A stretch of 64,000 nucleotides of DNA, from positions 930,001 through 994,000 of the forward strand of contig JAJTUP010000004.1 in NCBI GenBank assembly GCA_021399435.1. Direction: 5' to 3'. Shown in pieces: positions 33,811 to 45,103 of this stretch. Each line of letters starts with the position of its first letter. The stretch's first letter is position 1. The notes below the pieces were generated by a model. It was not told where the DNA came from. It did no database searches and was given only the letters and a program-made list of their open reading frames with translations. The stretch comes from Diaporthe sp. PMI_573. Its lineage: Eukaryota > Ascomycota > Sordariomycetes > Diaporthales > Diaporthaceae. A program made the translations under genes and the position numbers.

Positions 33811-35015
33811 ATGACTGCGCCACCCTGCCCCCCGCCGAAGTCCCTCCTCAGCAGACATCGGCTCCTTGCGTCGACGGCTTCGGTGTACGTAAGCTCAATA
33901 TGCTTGGGCGGTATGAATTTCGGTGAGGCGTGGAAAGATCGCCTGGGAACGTGTAGCAAGGAGACTGCATTTGATATTCTTGATTATTTTTACGAACAGG
34001 GTGGGAACTTCATGGATACGTGGTCTTTTGCACGATTTTCAGGGGGTTCAATTTCTTGGTCCCACAAAAATGCTGATTTGTTGTTGACACTAATACTCAC
34101 AACAGAGCAAATCAATACCAAGATGAGGAATCAGAACAATGGATAGGTGAATGGCTCCAAGCGCACGGCGTGCGGGACGAGGTCGTCCTGGCGACCAAAT
34201 ACTCGTCCGCGTACAAGGTGAATTCCTCACCGACCAGGATCCAGAGCAACTTCGGTGGCAACGGCAGCAAGAGCCTGCACCTATCTGTAGAAGCCAGCCT
34301 CCACAAGCTGCGCACCACCTACGTCGACCTCCTCTACGTCCATTACTGGGATCTCGCCACAACGGCCGAGGAACTGATGCAGAGCCTCAACGCACTCGTC
34401 CAGGCTCGGAAAGTTCTATACCTTGGCGTCTCGGACGCCCCTGCGTGGTGGGTCGTCAAGTGCAATGACTACGCGAGACATCACGGCCTCAGGGCGTTTA
34501 GTGTCTACCAAGGCCGCTGGAGTGCTGCGGCGAGGGACCTCGAAAGGGAGATCATTGGGATGTGCAGAGACCAAGGCATGGCGATCGCGCCGTGGGGATG
34601 CCTGGGCGGTGGGTATTTCAAGCCCAGATCTGAGACTGGTGCTACAACGGAGGGGAGGACGATGAAAGTCAAAACGGGGAGGGAGGGGGGCGTGGCGGAG
34701 GTGTTGGAGAGGGTGAGCAAGCGTGTTGGCCAACCTATGACCAGTGTTGCTATGGCATATGTCATGCACAAGGCGCCGTATGTGTTTCCCATTGTCGGAG
34801 GTCGGAAGGTCGAGCATCTGAAGGGAAATATCGACGCTTTGGGGTTGGAACTGACGGAAGAGGATGTGAAGGAGATCGAGACAGGCTATGACTTTGATCC
34901 TGGGTTTCCTTATGAATTCCTGGGAGGCGGGAAAGCCCCAAGGGGTCCTGCAGATGTGGGAATTTCGACTATGTGCCGGTTCAGGGAGGGATCAAGCCGC
35001 ACAAAGGGCCTTTAA
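33811..35015 (+). CDS. Aldo-keto reductase (aryl-alcohol-dehydrogenase type)
   Basis: Two exons, 33811..34019 and 34106..35015 (intron 34020..34105, donor GTGGTC, acceptor AACAG), 372 residues. The splice restores GGNFMDTANQYQDEESEQWI, which holds the catalytic Asp and Tyr; the Lys lies in VVLATKYS and the His in LLYVHYWD, so the AKR tetrad is complete. RHRLLASTASVYVSSICLGG is the usual beta-hairpin start of fungal aryl-alcohol-dehydrogenase/norsolorinic-acid-reductase-like AKRs, and FPIVGGRKVEHLKGNIDALG is the NADPH adenosine-binding segment. Cytosolic NADPH-dependent carbonyl reduction or the reverse. It sits head-to-head with the broken PsiD-type gene and convergent with the TauD-type dioxygenase; a shared pathway is possible but not shown. 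Confidence 0.9.
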
Positions 35016-35335
35016 GCACTCATGATCCCAAGTGGGTGTGAGCTGTGAATTTGTATGTAGGGAATTTTGAATGTTAATACCGCTTCTGATATATGTTTCT
35101 ATCACGCCTCTTGTAATTATAGCGGATATCGGGTCACATTCTGGATTTCCAAAGGTGAGCTCGCTTACCAAATATACTGGTTTCAACTCCTAAGGAGAAG
35201 TTGTCTGTAGATGTTGCGTGATAATGAGATTGAATAATAGTATCGATGCGCAATTTCAACAAAATCTCCCACCAAACGACTCACTATAGATGTGTTTCAG
35301 GTTCAAAGCTCTACCAATCTCCAAACCCGTATGAA
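35016..35335. other. Convergent intergenic region
   Basis: Between the stops of the aldo-keto reductase and the dioxygenase genes. Nothing recognised. Confidence 0.4.
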
Positions 35336-36702
35336 TCAAGCGGCCCTTGTGGCCTCCCGTCTGCTCTTGCTTTCCGGATCAAAGTAAGGCTTCTCTCCCA
35401 GGCTGACAGCCCGAGACCCCTTCCTCTCGCCTAAGCCTTCCTCACCGACGTAATCAGGCGTGGCAGAGTGGTAGACACTGCGGTTGTCCCATATCGCCAG
35501 GTCATTAACCTCATTCCATCGGTGGCGGACCTGCAGGTCATGGTTTTCGACAATCAGGCGGACGAACCAGTCCAAGAAGTACTTGGACTCGTCGTCGGAG
35601 AGACCATGGATGTGCTTGACGTGATGGCCCACAGCGAACACCGACTTCCAGCCAGTCACGGGGTTGGTGCGCACAACGGGATGAATGGCCTCGAGGACTT
35701 CACCGATGTTCTCGGGCGCGCCGCGTGCGGAGGCAAACAGCTTGAAGTTGTTCTTCTCGGCTGCTGCGTTGAAGTCTGGCTGAGCATAGTACGCCGTGAG
35801 CGTGTCGAGGAAGCCCCTGAGAGTTGGCGAGATGCGGTCATAGAGCTCGTAGCCCGAGGCCCAAAGAGTATCTAGAGATTTCTGTCAGTCTGCACTTGTG
35901 CCTTTCCAGATATAGCAATCATCTGGCATGGGAGGTGTTAGCGTACCCCCGCCAGTCTTTGGCAGTTGAGTCAATCTCAGCAGGGCATAGTCGCTGGGAA
36001 CCTTCTCAAACGTAATATCCGAGTGCCAGAGGTTCTTTGCGGACTGGCGATTGTTGTTATTGATCGACTTGTAGCGATCAGAATAGAGCTTCTTGGCCTG
36101 TTCGGAGGAGATGACGCTGATCTCGTCGTCCTTGCCGCCATGCTCCCTAGATGCGTTGTTGACCGGATGGATGTGCAGCTTGGAAGTGGCCGGCTTCCCT
36201 GTCAGTTCACCCAGACGCTGCACGAGTTCCTTTTGGAGATCATCGGTGATGTTGTCCTGTTTACGAAAAAAGACGACACCGCGCTGTGAGACTGCGGCAC
36301 AGAGGTAGCCAAGTCAGTCTTGATTTGCCCGATGATATTTAAACCCCCCCCCACCGACAAGGGCAAAGATGCACAATGAGACCGAAGTTGGGATGAGCCC
36401 TACTTACTGGTGATGCCCAGGTCTCTGATCAGCTCGTCTGAATTCGGAGCGCGAAGCCATTCGGCGAGATCGGCGTCGATGAACTCGCGCCCGATGACTG
36501 GAGTCACGTCGAACGCCTTGAACTGGTCCAGAGCACCGCTGAGTTTGAGTGGCTCGCGATGGTTGACCTCCAGCCTTGGCAGTCCATCAGGCTTATTTGC
36601 CTGTTCATTGCTCTTCACATTCTCCTCCTGCTTCGAAGGTTTCAATGCGCCTTTGATGTTCTCAACCACCGTGGTGGTTGTTTCAGTGGCGGATGGGGAC
36701 AT
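35336..36702 (-). CDS. TauD-type 2-oxoglutarate/Fe(II) dioxygenase
   Basis: Three exons on the minus strand, 36702..36408, 36291..35947 and 35871..35336 (introns 116 and 75 nt), 391 residues. The iron site is visible: LWHSDITF gives His188 and Asp190, and the distal His is in NRSVYHSATPDY; the Arg of RAVSLGEKP is the likely 2-oxoglutarate carboxylate ligand. GGDTLWASGYELYDRISP, formed across the second junction, is a family signature. Relatives in fungi act as sulfonate/taurine dioxygenases, releasing sulfite from alkyl sulfonates, but this group also contains other hydroxylases. Cytosolic. In-frame ATG at 36702 is preferred over upstream starts because the sequence before it is not conserved-looking. 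Regulation by sulfur limitation is possible for a TauD but no site was identified. Confidence 0.9.
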
Positions 36703-37630
36703 GGCAGAAATTTGTGTGAGAGCGAAGGGCCCACTAATGTTTGATTTCTGATACAATGTGGAGGAGAAAGGTATCAGGCTTTTCACATGAGTATCAGAAA
36801 AACTTATATTTTTGGTCACGAGTAACAGGACTCCCTTGTCTTTATATAGGCCTCTACTGAACTTCCTCCTGCTATTTCTCCAATACACGGCTGGAACGAT
36901 CACGCAATTATGTGCACACCATCCTTTGCATGCCCATGTATAGCTCCTGCCACCCCATGACCTATTGGTCAAGGTGCGATTTGAAAGTGTGGTGACCAAA
37001 CAATTGAATTCAGCATGTGAACAACCCTTTTCTGCAGGCGGAGCATGCTGCTAGCCTGGTTGGTGAACGTTTGAGGTGGAATTGCGTGATCTGCGGTTCC
37101 GTTACCTGAAGGCGAGTTCGGCATTCTCGTAGATGGCAGATAACGCAAAGATTGGTTTTTTCTCTCCGATTCCAGTGGTAGAAGAAGGCATTTCAATTCG
37201 ATTGCCTGCCTCCACTTGTCTTAATCATGCATCTCCCCCACGTGTATGACATATGGGAGTATGGTGGTGCCATTTTCGTGCCGATCACGAACCATACTGA
37301 AACGAGCTGGGCAAAATGATCGCCGGATTAAGTCTATCTGATTGGAAGATGGACTTCTCTGTCAACTAGTACTGGACTCCTATTGCTATCAACCTTTGGG
37401 ACATGTGTTGCGGTTATCGATCCCAAGACTTGATGAGCGATAGCCGGCAGGTGGTCGATTCACTGAAAGCAGAAGCGAGCTAGCCTACCACGTTCTTGGC
37501 AGGAAGTTATACAAACGACATGGCTAAAATTCGATACCCCCTCACTGGAGGAGGTCACCTTACCGATCTCAAATCCTGGAGTACGCCTCTTGAAGGTGTG
37601 GCAGCTTAGACAAGGGCTTGAATGTTGTGT

Positions 37631-37643
37631 GGGGGGGGGGGGG
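37631..37643 (+). repeat. 13-base poly-G tract
   Basis: Homopolymer run of G following TTGTGT. Prone to slippage and sequencing error; no function is implied. Confidence 0.8.
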
Positions 37644-39282
37644 ACAATGGTGCTTTGAGACCAAGGAACATGATGTCTACAAGACACGCAGTTTTCACGC
37701 ACCTCCCTTCTCTGAACAGCGGCAGCTTGGTCTAACATCAGGGGAGAATCAAATAGAATATTTCCCCGTGCTGAGCAACCAAGTAGATGGAACAATTCAA
37801 CGGGAGCTGTGAGGCATGCCATTCTCTGTTAAAAGGTCTTAGACGGGTATTGATTCATCCAGATATTTCTCTTGATGGCGTATAATCACAATAATTGTCC
37901 ATCCTCCGGTGAGACTCTTGCACTCAAATCAGTTAGGATCATTCTGTCAGATTCGCGACATTACACTGGTCAGAAGTGGCTATAAAACCAAAATACTGGG
38001 GAGCTAGCAAGCACAATATGGAGCTCCCTAGATGGATGAGCGATCATAGCCACAAGCCTTAGAGCGTATTGACACAGTCATGAGGTGCAACTATGGGTGT
38101 GATTCCAGCCGATGTAGGTGGCCGACAGCAAGCAACACTTCAGAGTACACCCTGTGTGTAGGTCAATCATGAAGTTAGAATGAGGCTCAAATTGGAATTT
38201 TGACATGCTACGTTGATTGGTTTGAAAGGACCTTCCTCCAAGTCGACTGAGCGTTGAACACACTCGTGTTCGCGTATTTGGCTTTAATGACGGTGGACTC
38301 CCTAGGAATCGATTCTTTACAGCAAGTGTTCCATTTTAGCTCCCGATATCTCGGCATTGCCTAGTCACGGCATCTCAATTCCACGAGTGAATTGTTAGGC
38401 AGACATTTCGAGTCTGCCAGGGTCGTGATCGCAGCCCAAAAGTCCGGTCAAGCGTCAATTACAACCTTGCCCGAAGTTGCGGACGGTATAGGCTCTGATA
38501 TGAATTTGAGACCACCATGGGTGATGAGGTGCGAGGGAGCCAAGGAAGTCGGCCAATGGAGCCAGGGATATTCGACCCTGTTGCCTCAGTCGGATATTGT
38601 ATGGTTATTTCCTTGTCCCCGTTTCTTTGCATCAACCCTGGAACCAACACAGCAGCAGCAGAAACTTGATTCGTCTAGGTCTGACAGACGGGCCGCTCAT
38701 GTACGCCCTTCGCTAGTGCGAAAGTTCAAAAGTGGAACGGGATCTATGGGAGCTGACCAATTGCAGCCTTATTATTTTGATAATGAACAGACCTGGATCT
38801 TCACGATTTCTGTTTGGCTGTCATATAGAGACAGAAGGGGAACTAGGGGTGGTAACGAACATTAGTTGGGTTGGTGACTCCTAGGGGTGGGTATTCTGTT
38901 CTCCAAACATACCTATGCGAAACGCTCTGCCCTCTGAGTCACCATATGCCATTCTTTTAGAATGGTCTTTCATCCCGTGCGATGTCAAATCCCTCAGTAT
39001 GCATCTCCCGCCAAAAAATATTAATTCTCTGTCTCGCCATGCTGCGTATATAAAAATGATCCTTGGATTTTTCTGCATTTAATGAACATAGTCACTCAGC
39101 GTCACGACTCCTTGATCGTGAGGAAATCAACAAATTAGTTTTAATTAATAGTTGCTTTGTCCCTGTTAAATCCCAAAATCTCGGCGTTTTGTTTGCAACT
39201 CAGATCTTTGCGTATATGTTATTTTCATTGGTCTGGATCTTCTTCTCCAAATCCCCGCACCTGAATAAGCAGACCCCCCTGC

Positions 39283-39367
39283 GGCCCAAAGGGCCCATCC
39301 ACGGCAGGGGCGCTTCGCGGGAGCGAGCGAGCGGAGCGAGCGAGTGAGGGCGAAGCGCCTCTGCCGT
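39283..39367. repeat. GC-rich double hairpin cluster
   Basis: GGCCCAAAGGGCC is a perfect short hairpin at 39283-39295. It is followed by an 18-bp inverted repeat, ACGGCAGGGGCGCTTCGC (39301-39318) against its complement at 39350-39367 with one mismatch, around a 31-nt loop rich in GAGCGAGCG. The flanks are AT-rich. Such GC clusters are common in fungal mitochondrial genomes, so this may be a nuclear insert of mitochondrial DNA. Confidence 0.6.
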
Positions 39368-39574
39368 TTAACTATTTGCAAACTAATATACTAAAAGAAT
39401 GGCCCTTGTGAGCTTCGAAGAAGCTATCCACACAATATTACACTTAGATATATATCATACGAAATATTCACACATGTGAACTAGCACCGCCTCTTGAACA
39501 TCCAGTGCTCATCGGTACTCTGCCTCACTGCCACTTTTCTCCTTCATTTGTTTCTGACACCATCTGTGCCTACC

Positions 39575-41017
39575 ATGGCACCCGCGGCGAACTCTTCCAA
39601 CGACGTTACGTCGAGTTCCAGAGAAAATTATCATGCTGCAGCCGACGCCCTCCAAAGCTCCGGCTATCCCACCGATAAGGACAAGAAGGTTGCCCACAGC
39701 ATTCCCACCTCAATCAGCAAGACATTCGGTGAATCCAGTCTGCTTAGCCTACAAGCTGAGCAGCCGAATTCAGATGTCGAGATTAGTGAAAGCGAGCCCA
39801 AGAATGAGCCGGCCGCCCCTCCGCCAGATGGAGGTCTCCAGGCCTGGCTGCAAGTGCTCATCGCCCACTTGGTCATATTCAACACATAGGGCTACATCAA
39901 CTCGTTCGGCGTATTCCAGACCTACTATCTGAGCACCCTCGAGCAGTCGCCCGAGTAGATATCGTGGATCGGCTCCGTCCAGGTTTTCTTACTCTTCTTC
40001 ATCGGCACCTTCTCCGGCCGCGCAACCGACGCGGGCTACTTCCGGCACACCTTTGTCATCGGCACCGTCCTCATCCTGCTTGGAGTCTTCACAACGTCGG
40101 TCAGCACCCAGTATTAGCAGCTCTTCCTTATACAGGGCGTCTATACGGGGATCGGGAACGGTCTCCTATTCTGCCCCACCCTGGCCATCCTACCTACCTA
40201 CTTTAACAAGAAAAGGATAATGGCTGTCGGGCTTACTGCCTCAGGGACTACTACTGGCAGAATAATTATCCCGGGTATATTCGAGGCCCTGCTGCTCCGG
40301 GTTGGCTTTAGATGGACCCTACGCATGCTCGGGCTTATTATGCTGGTTTTTTAGGTATTATACTTCCTGCTGGCGCAAACCAGAGTTCCGCCCCGTACCA
40401 TCGGGCCCCTCGTTAAGTTCTCGGCATTCAAGGAGATCCCTTACCTCCTATTCGCCATAGGCATATTCTTCTGTTTCTAGGGCATATATACCGCCTACTA
40501 CTACATCGGAGAGTACGCCAACAGTGTCATTAAGGTCTCTCAGGGCGACTCCATTAACCTGCTCATCATTATAAACGGGATCGGCATTGTTGGCCGGCTC
40601 TTGCCGCCCTACCTCTCCGACAGATAGACCGGCCCAACCAACATAATAATCCCTTTTGTGGTACTATCCGCGGTTTCGCTCTACTGCTGGGCCGCTATTT
40701 ACACCCAGGGCGGCCTGTAGGCGTTTGCTACCATATATGGTCTCTTCAGCTCCGGAGTAAATAGTCTGTTCCCCACGGCTCTCTCCGCTCTAACCACCGA
40801 TATGACCAAAATGGGAGTACGCATGGGAATGGTATATACTATTATCAGCTTCGCCACACTTACCGGCACGCCCATAGCTGGTGCGCTTATTAGCGCCAAC
40901 CGCGGTCGCTACCTCGACATGGAGATGTTTGCCGCGTCACTGCTCATGATCGGGGGAATTCTGCTCGTTGCGGCAAGGGTGTCGAGGACGGGGTGGAAGC
41001 TGAGGGCGAGGATGTAG
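39575..41017 (+). pseudogene. Monocarboxylate-transporter-like MFS gene with seven TAG stops
   Basis: From ATG 39575 one reading frame of 481 codons runs to TAG 41015-41017 with no frameshift. It reads as a fungal MCT-type MFS protein: polar N-terminus ending PPPDGGLQAWLQVL, then GYINSFGVFQTYYLSTLEQS, ISWIGSVQVFLLFFIGTFSG, GIGNGLLFCPTLAILPTYFN, and the C-terminal GVRMGMVYTIISFATLTGTP. Seven in-frame stops interrupt it, all TAG, at 39887, 39956, 40115, 40352, 40478, 40625 and 40718. Each falls where relatives have Trp, Gln or an aromatic residue, e.g. NT*GYINSFG and TQY*QLF, so TGG or CAG became TAG. TpA is raised in the rest of the frame too (GTA, ATA, CTA codons). This is the outcome of RIP on a duplicated copy. 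The gene cannot make a full transporter with the standard code. Confidence 0.85.
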
Positions 41018-41336
41018 TTGCCACAGTAACAGTGGCTACGAAAGGAGGGTTTCACAAGAGGATACAAGTTTAGATGATAATCGGTGTATTCGAGACTACT
41101 GCTGCAAATGCTGTAGCAACATTGGAGCACGGTTATGTATAGATTCTGGATTATCATATCACTCCAAGGTGCAGTGAATGCAGCTCTTTCATGATCACCC
41201 ACGTTCCCACTGGCCTCTCTTGGAGAGGCCACAAATTGTATCCTCTATACCAAAGTAGAAGCCTTATAGGTGGTGGTGGAGTTTTGTAAGTAGACTTTTC
41301 CGCGATCATGATCAGCATGAACCCGATCTAGCTATC
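41018..41336. other. Short convergent intergenic region
   Basis: Between the end of the transporter pseudogene and the end of the GH43 gene. Nothing recognised. Confidence 0.4.
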
Positions 41337-43113
41337 CTACTCGATTTTCTGTTCCACGCCCTGATACCTCCACCGGCTCACGTATGCTGGTGAGCTCCCC
41401 GTGCCACCATTGCTCGTGGCGTATGCACCGATCAAAGTACCTGAGTCAAGGTGAGTTCTTTGCGCATAGACTGACCATATATCTTGTCCGTTGAGATAGT
41501 TACATACCTGTGAAAGGGCCAGTGCCCCCACTGAGCAAAGTACTCGGGGCGTATCCAATGATATCTGCGTTCGCACTTTCATCAGACGGAGCCGCGGACA
41601 AGGCGTAATGCGTATCGTTGACAGCTTGGACGCCTAGCCGCACAGGCTGGGACCAAGCAGTCGGAAGGGGCTTGACAACTGTCTCGATGGTTGGCCCGTC
41701 GTAATTGCCGGTGCCAGTGACACGGAACCGAAGATAATAATCCAAGCCCGCCGTCGTGTTGAGTGCAACGAGACCCAGATCAATATGCTGATACTGGGTC
41801 AGAAAAGCGGTTACTCCCACTTCCTCCTCGGCCGTGGTGGCGTTGAGCTCGACGTCCACAGAATAATTGAACGTGGTGTACGTCTGCCGTCGACTGACGA
41901 ATGTGATCCCGTCTGCCGGTTCAAAGTCCGCGCCACCAGTCAAGTTAGCAACACTCGGCACCAACTTGAGGGCGGTCGGCTTCTCTTCCGGCGACACTTC
42001 GTAATTTTCAGTCTTTGGGAATCGCCAGTACAAAAATTGCTTTGGCATAGATGTGAGGTCTTCAAAGTCTACCACATCCGAATCAGACACCAGTGGACCA
42101 TCGCCGGGTATGTCGCCTGACGGAGTTGGCAGGTCCCACCCGGTCATCCGCCCCTGAATAGGGTTCTGGCAGATTGGCCACTCCCCTTCCTCCCAGGTGG
42201 CATTGAAGAGCACCGACTCCCTGCCCATTGGATAGTTGAGCCACTCCGGGCCGGACCTCGTCGAAAGCGCGACGCCCCACCAGTTTCCATCTGCGTCCTG
42301 CCACAGATCTGCATGGCCGACGGTCTGGAAATATTCGGTCGTGTTACGGTTGGTCAGAATTGGGTTCCCCTCAAAGGCTTCGTAAGGTCCATCTACGCTG
42401 GGTGCTCGCGCGATTGTCACCGCGTGGTTCAGCTCGGTGCCGCCCTCAGCTATCAAGAGGTAGTAGTATCCGTCCTTCCAGGGCTTATAGATGTGAGGAC
42501 CCTCTGGGCTGGATCCGCCAGTGCCGTTCCAGATGTAGTATGTCGAGCCGACTTCCCCCGTGCTCAGGTCAATCTTGGCCTGCTGGATGCCCGCGAACGT
42601 GATGTAGACTTGGCCATCCACGTCGTCGTCCCAGAAGAGGTCTGGGTCAATGCTTGCTGGTGTAAAGCGAAGCGCCTCGGACCACGCGTCATCTGAGTAC
42701 GGGTCGGATGTTGTGTATATGGTCCCCACGATCGACTGGTCCGGGTCTACACCAAGCACGGAGACGACCACAATATAAAATGTGCCGTTTCTGTAGCGAA
42801 ACGTAGGGGCGAAAATGCCGTTTTGTTGCCCTGGGCTTGAGTCTGCGAGCTCCGGTAATTGTGACTCTCGGGTGAGTGCGCTGCTGACGAGTTTCCAGTT
42901 CACGAAATCCTGGCTTGCGTAGATTGGGAGGCCCGGAGTTGCTAAGAAGGTCGATGCCACGCAAAAGTTTGTGTTGTTGAGCTCCGCAATCACGCCTGTG
43001 CAGGAAGGATCGGAATGCCAACCCGGCAATATGGGATTGGTGAACGAATTTTCCTGTGCTCGGGCCACAGAGCTGACTCCAAGCAGAGACGTGAGAAGGG
43101 TGGTGAGAAGCAT
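41337..43113 (-). CDS. Secreted GH43 glycoside hydrolase (xylosidase/arabinofuranosidase-like)
   Basis: Two exons on the minus strand, 43113..41508 and 41440..41337 (intron 41441..41507, donor GTATGT, acceptor CTCAG), 569 residues. A signal peptide of about 19 residues (MLLTTLLTSLLGVSSVARA) leads into NPILPGWHSDPSC, the GH43 start carrying the general-base Asp. ASIDPDLFWDDDVDG holds the pKa-modulating Asp and SPEGPHIYK the general-acid Glu, so the catalytic triad of the five-bladed propeller is complete. The C-terminal 200 residues fit the beta-sandwich seen in beta-xylosidase-type GH43 enzymes. Many N-glycosylation sequons are present (NGT, NTT, NAT, NYS). Extracellular breakdown of arabinoxylan side chains or xylo-oligomers is likely; precise specificity cannot be read from the sequence. 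Confidence 0.92.
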
Positions 43114-45103
43114 GGTGCGAACAACCAGTCAACTGTGCGGTACCAAGGATGCTCAAACAACAGAAAGTCAATCATGTATTGAAGAGACTGACATGGAAGA
43201 ACATAGATGAAATACTAAGTAGCACATGATTCAATGCGCCAATTCGAGAGGGGCCTCTTCCAATCACGTCACTCTCGCGGGGAAGATTCCATAAACGGAA
43301 GCAGGAAGTTCATTCCAAGCGAGAGCCGGCTAATATACGCGTTCCTCGTGCATTGCCAGTGCAGCATTCGACCCGGCGTCGTATTCTTTCTCCCTCTCCT
43401 TGTCCTAACACTTTACCCCAGATTCGTCGTTGCGGGCCGGGATATCCGGGCCTCGGAGTACTGAAAGCGGGACCATGCTAGCTTTTCGGTAGGAGATGAA
43501 GCGAACGGCGGAAATGAGATCACCACGTCAATCATACCCTGTTACGCGTTAGAATCGAATAGCTGGTCGGAAAATGCGGTAAAAGCGTCCATCGGCGCAC
43601 ACAGGCGTGCTTATTGCCCTCTACTACATCTACTCAACCCTGATATCTGTACCCTAGAGGTGTTTCATGCTCCGACGCTGAAAAATGATGGTTGGAAAGC
43701 AGGCTTCTCGTGCATCTGCTTCTGGTACACCAGGAACAACTTCCCTTCTAGTGTTCTGAAGTATTTGCCATTGTAGTTGGCATCTTCGTTGTCGGAAAAT
43801 GACCTAACTAGTGTTTTGTCCCCGATCCATGGAGCCGGTGGTGTGTGTACAGTTGAGCCTTCTGGATATGTCCAGGATGATGACGCTCCATATCGAAATA
43901 CCCTGACATTGATCGGATTTTTCCTAGACCTGGAGTGTCACTGCTGCATCCCATGATTTCTTTTTTTGCCGTTCGAGACGGTCTGGAATGGATGAATTCC
44001 AGAAACACTGCAGATGTTGACATTGGCTCTTGGACCGCAGCTTCCGTAACATCCCACTTGATGGGATTGCGCGTGGCACACCTGGGTGTATCAAGAGCAC
44101 TGCCAGAACTCGACTCTAAGCTATTCCATAAATCATCACACTATCGTCGCGAGATTCAAGAGGGCCCAGCAAATATAGCCACGCAGCCAAATTGGGTCCT
44201 CTACTTCAATTTGTATCCTTGCAAACCAGGGCAAATCCGCGGAGCGTTCCGAGATCGACCTTGATCATTGTTGTTTAGTGGGTATCGACATGAACGCTGC
44301 CAATTTCGGCCCCCCTCTCGCTCAGCTTCGCCTTGTTCCCAATCACGCGGAAAGGTCCAGCGTGACATGACATGTTTTGAGATTTCCAACTCAGCCCAGA
44401 ATCATTTCTTGCCCACTACGTGACCCGCCCGCGCTTTGTTTCACCTCCGCGGTGTCCACATGTGGAGGGTACCAGGACCATACATCAACATTCCGCCAAT
44501 TACAACTATTTGAAATGTCGTTTCATAAGAGCCTGGACTTCCACTGGCGAGCGAGTGATCCTCTTAAAGGTACCGCAGAGAGTCTACGAAAGCTTGGCTC
44601 TCTTCTTGCTTTGCTCTGCTTCAGAAGAGCCTTCCGCGTGCTGAGCCCTCGATCATGCATGAATGTGCTCACAGAGGTAGGCACTTGAACTGAAAAGTAA
44701 TGGAAGTAGCAATTGGCTGCTGTCTGTTCAGTCAACGAGGGGCGGTAAAGTTCTGAGCCAAGCGGCATGGTGACTTCTAATTTTTGGAAAGGTGCTGTCA
44801 ACGGCGGGTCGAACCTGCCCCTTTTCATAACAAACACGGGCTGACTCCGCGCCCGGTTGAGGATGGACCCTACCGACTTTGGGTCGCATTATAATGGGCT
44901 GCAACATAGACGATGGTCATCAGAGTCTTGACGAACTATCGCTTTTCCACTTGTAGGTTCAAGTGCCACACTCTTTTTCACCCTCGGCATAGCCTGGTTG
45001 CTGGTCGCCTGTCTACAATTCCGTGCGTTTACTGCACACACAATCGCTTGAATCTTCGTAAACAAAGTCCGCGAAACTGCTTGAAGCATTTCACAGTGCA
45101 AAG
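43114..45103. other. Intergenic with a hidden coding fragment
   Basis: 2 kb upstream of the GH43 gene and of the small secreted protein gene. Contains a protein-like fragment on the minus strand at 43665-43930; elsewhere nothing recognised. Confidence 0.5.
43665..43930 (-). pseudogene. Unrecognised coding fragment, ends in a stop
   Basis: A minus-strand frame of about 88 codons ending TGA at 43665 lacks a proper start yet reads like a conserved extracellular-enzyme C-terminus: VRVFRYGASSSWTYPEGS, then TVHTPPAPWIGDKTLVRS, FSDNEDANYNGKYFRTLEGK, LFLVYQKQMHEKP. Immediately upstream, other frames also look coding (WNSSIPDRLERQKK or SGIHPFQTVSNGKK) but are not in phase, and a CCAG/CTAG acceptor lies at the boundary. 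It is either the last exon of a gene whose other exons I could not assemble, or the remnant of one. No function is assigned. Confidence 0.4.

Larger units (their letters stand above)
36703..39574. other. Long intergenic region without recognised genes
   Basis: 2.9 kb. Holds a 13-base poly-G run and, near its right end, a GC-rich hairpin cluster in AT-rich DNA (39283-39367). No open frame here is convincing as protein. Confidence 0.5.

Noticed and set aside
38392..38865. 157-codon open frame on the plus strand
   Set aside because: No protein-like motif, no splice context and composition of noncoding DNA.
39575..41017. UAG recoded as an amino acid (alternative genetic code or programmed readthrough)
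   Set aside because: Neighbouring genes end with TAG normally (e.g. RPF1), and the stops are explained by RIP changes of TGG and CAG. Kept as a pseudogene.
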